The notes under the pieces are model-generated. The model was given only the letters and a program-made list of their open reading frames with translations. It did no database searches and had not been told where the DNA came from. This document shows, one piece after another, positions 12,110 to 12,832 of a stretch of DNA of 12,832 nt. The translations under genes were made by a program, and so were the position numbers. Source of the stretch: Candidatus Fermentithermobacillaceae bacterium UBA3907 (GTDB lineage: Bacteria; Bacillota; Sulfobacillia; Fermentithermobacillales; Fermentithermobacillaceae). The number at the start of each line of letters is the position of its first letter. Within the stretch, counting starts at the first letter, position 1. The stretch lies in the NCBI GenBank assembly GCA_002391545.1, contig DGFF01000120.1, positions 1,636 through 14,467 on the forward strand. The letters are read 5' to 3'.

Positions 12110-12462
12110 AAATCGCAGTTGCCACCGAGGGCCAAAACGTTACAGAGCATTTTGGACACTGTGAAAGTTTTATGATTTATGAAGTAGAAAACGGTGAGAT
12201 TGTAAAAGAAGAAATAGTGCAAAATCCAGGCCATAAACCCGGGTTCCTTCCCAACTTCCTGGCTGATAGAGGCGTAGAAGTCATTATCTCCGGCGGTATG
12301 GGCGGACGGGCAATCGATCTTTTCAACGAAAGAAATATCGAGGTTATAGTAGGCGCTTCGGGCGATGCGAGAACTGCCGTCGTGAGCTATCTCAAGGGTG
12401 AACTTGAGACGACTGGTTCCGTCTGCCATGAGCACAAGTATCATGGCGAGTGCGGAGAGTAA
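12106..12462 (+). CDS. NifX/Orp-like protein (second copy) with Cys/His-rich tail
   Basis: A 118-residue Nitro_FeMo-Co family protein, the same length as the Desulfovibrio orange protein, which carries a Mo-Cu sulfide cluster. It keeps the classical loop EHFGHCESF (His15, His18, Cys19) and ISGGMGGRAIDLF at 61-73, which are typical of Orp-like members next to Mrp genes. The tail VCHEHKYHGEC (Cys107, His108, His110, His113, Cys116) is an added candidate metal site. Its start overlaps the Mrp stop by four bases (ATGA), so the two are coupled and the proteins probably interact, with Mrp as loader or partner. What metal it binds cannot be seen from sequence. It ends the cluster, before a long hairpin. 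Confidence 0.9.
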   Translation: MKIAVATEGQNVTEHFGHCESFMIYEVENGEIVKEEIVQNPGHKPGFLPNFLADRGVEVIISGGMGGRAIDLFNERNIEVIVGASGDARTAVVSYLKGELETTGSVCHEHKYHGECGE

Positions 12463-12477
12463 AAAGCAAAAGGAAAC

Positions 12478-12540
12478 GAAGCAAAGGGGACGGGGGTTTC
12501 TGCTTCGGATTGAAGCAGAAACCCCCGTCCCCTTTGCTTC
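12478..12540. repeat. Perfect 29-bp-stem hairpin between convergent genes (terminator and/or REP/MITE-like element)
   Basis: Bases 12478-12506 are exactly complementary to 12512-12540 across a 5-nt loop (GGATT). The arm begins GAAGCAAAGGGGACGG and ends TTTCTGCTTC, so GAAGCA/TGCTTC also allows each arm to fold on itself. It ends four bases before the stop of the minus-strand homoserine kinase gene; on that strand a U-rich run (TTTCCTTTTGCTTTTT) follows, so it can serve as that gene's terminator, and by position also for the cluster. Length and perfection exceed an ordinary terminator and recall dispersed palindromic repeats with GGGGACGG cores. Confidence 0.85.
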
Positions 12541-12544
12541 TCAG

Positions 12545-12832
12545 TCACTCCAATTGGACAGCACCTGTTTGCGAAACTGTAAGTTCCATAACTTTGCATA
12601 GTATTCCGTGCTTCTCAAACGCTTTTTGCATCGCCAATCCTATTTGAGGACAACTTCTGTCACAAAGAGCTATGACTGTGGGCCCAGAACCGCTGAGTGC
12701 CACCCCCAGTGCCCCGGCTTCTTTAGCTGCAGCAAAAACTTGCTGCATACCGGGCACCAAACCCATCCTATATGGTTGATGCAACTTGTCGTCCATGGCT
12801 CTGCCCATAGTCTCTAAGTCTCCCGATGCGAT
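12545..12832 (-). CDS. thrB: Homoserine kinase, C-terminal part
   Basis: The last 95 residues of a GHMP-family kinase; the frame is open to the window end, so the N-terminal part with the ATP-binding loop is missing. Homoserine kinase phosphorylates homoserine for threonine synthesis. The fragment shows DKLHQPYRMGLVPGM (residues 15-29 from the window edge), which matches the conserved D-x-L-H-x-P-Y-R-xxLxPG of ThrB, then AGALGVALSGSGPTVIAL (39-56), the GHMP glycine-rich motif 3 (usual form LSGAGPT). The rest ends in a beta strand, VMELTVSQTGAVQLE. Other GHMP kinases (mevalonate, IspE) lack the HxPYR string, so ThrB is preferred. Threonine genes would be expected beyond the right edge. Confidence 0.87.
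   Translation of the reverse strand: MASGDLETMGRAMDDKLHQPYRMGLVPGMQQVFAAAKEAGALGVALSGSGPTVIALCDRSCPQIGLAMQKAFEKHGILCKVMELTVSQTGAVQLE

Noticed and set aside
11932..12444. 170-codon open frame on the minus strand opposite the Mrp and second NifX-like genes
   Set aside because: It is antisense to two strongly supported coupled genes, crosses both, and its translation has no recognisable family pattern or ribosome site.

Overview
The window looks like chromosomal DNA from a strictly anaerobic bacterium of moderate G+C content with Gram-positive-like strong Shine-Dalgarno sequences (AGGAGG type). The best clue to lifestyle is the right half: an Orp/NifX/MinD-ferredoxin/Mrp locus of a kind found in obligate anaerobes (sulfate reducers, Clostridia, Synergistota, archaea). 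I lean towards Synergistota or a clostridial relative, but nothing in the sequence settles the phylum.

Left part (1-4300): the 3' end of a polar amino-acid ABC transporter ATPase runs rightwards and converges on a GNAT acetyltransferase, with a hairpin between them. Further right, all on the minus strand, come a two-gene unit (HAD hydrolase followed by a TM1586-type nitroreductase-like protein) and, after about 480 bp without a gene, a cysteine-rich lipoprotein. The lipoprotein has a recognisable promoter and a CRP/FNR-like palindrome centred about 61 bp upstream of its predicted transcription start.

Middle (4330-7840): two rightward single genes. The first is a serine carboxypeptidase of family S10 with its full catalytic triad and no signal peptide. 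The second is a DUF262 protein with a C-terminal HNH-like (DUF1524/GmrSD-type) motif, probably a stand-alone anti-phage or modified-DNA nuclease.

Right part (8040-12462): a rightward cluster of seven genes. In order: a DUF5320 Gly/Arg/Trp-rich protein with three 42-bp in-frame repeats; a DUF134 helix-turn-helix regulator; a NifX/Orp-like protein; two tandem MinD-type ATPases each with an inserted 2x[4Fe-4S] ferredoxin module; a Mrp/NBP35-type ATPase that lacks the second Cys of the CxxC motif; and a second NifX/Orp-like protein with a Cys/His tail. Overlapping starts and stops show translational coupling within each half. A 260-bp gap with its own predicted promoter separates the halves. The content resembles the Desulfovibrio orange-protein (ORP) operon, so the likely theme is handling of a metal-sulfur cluster or Fe-S cofactor by ATP-driven carriers; the substrate and target are not visible here. 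Cis-elements are unusually rich: a direct repeat bracketing the first promoter, a perfect 38-bp palindrome between the first two genes, and a quasi-palindrome just after the second promoter.

After the cluster, a perfect 29-bp-stem hairpin lies between it and the 3' part of a minus-strand homoserine kinase (thrB), which runs off the window end.
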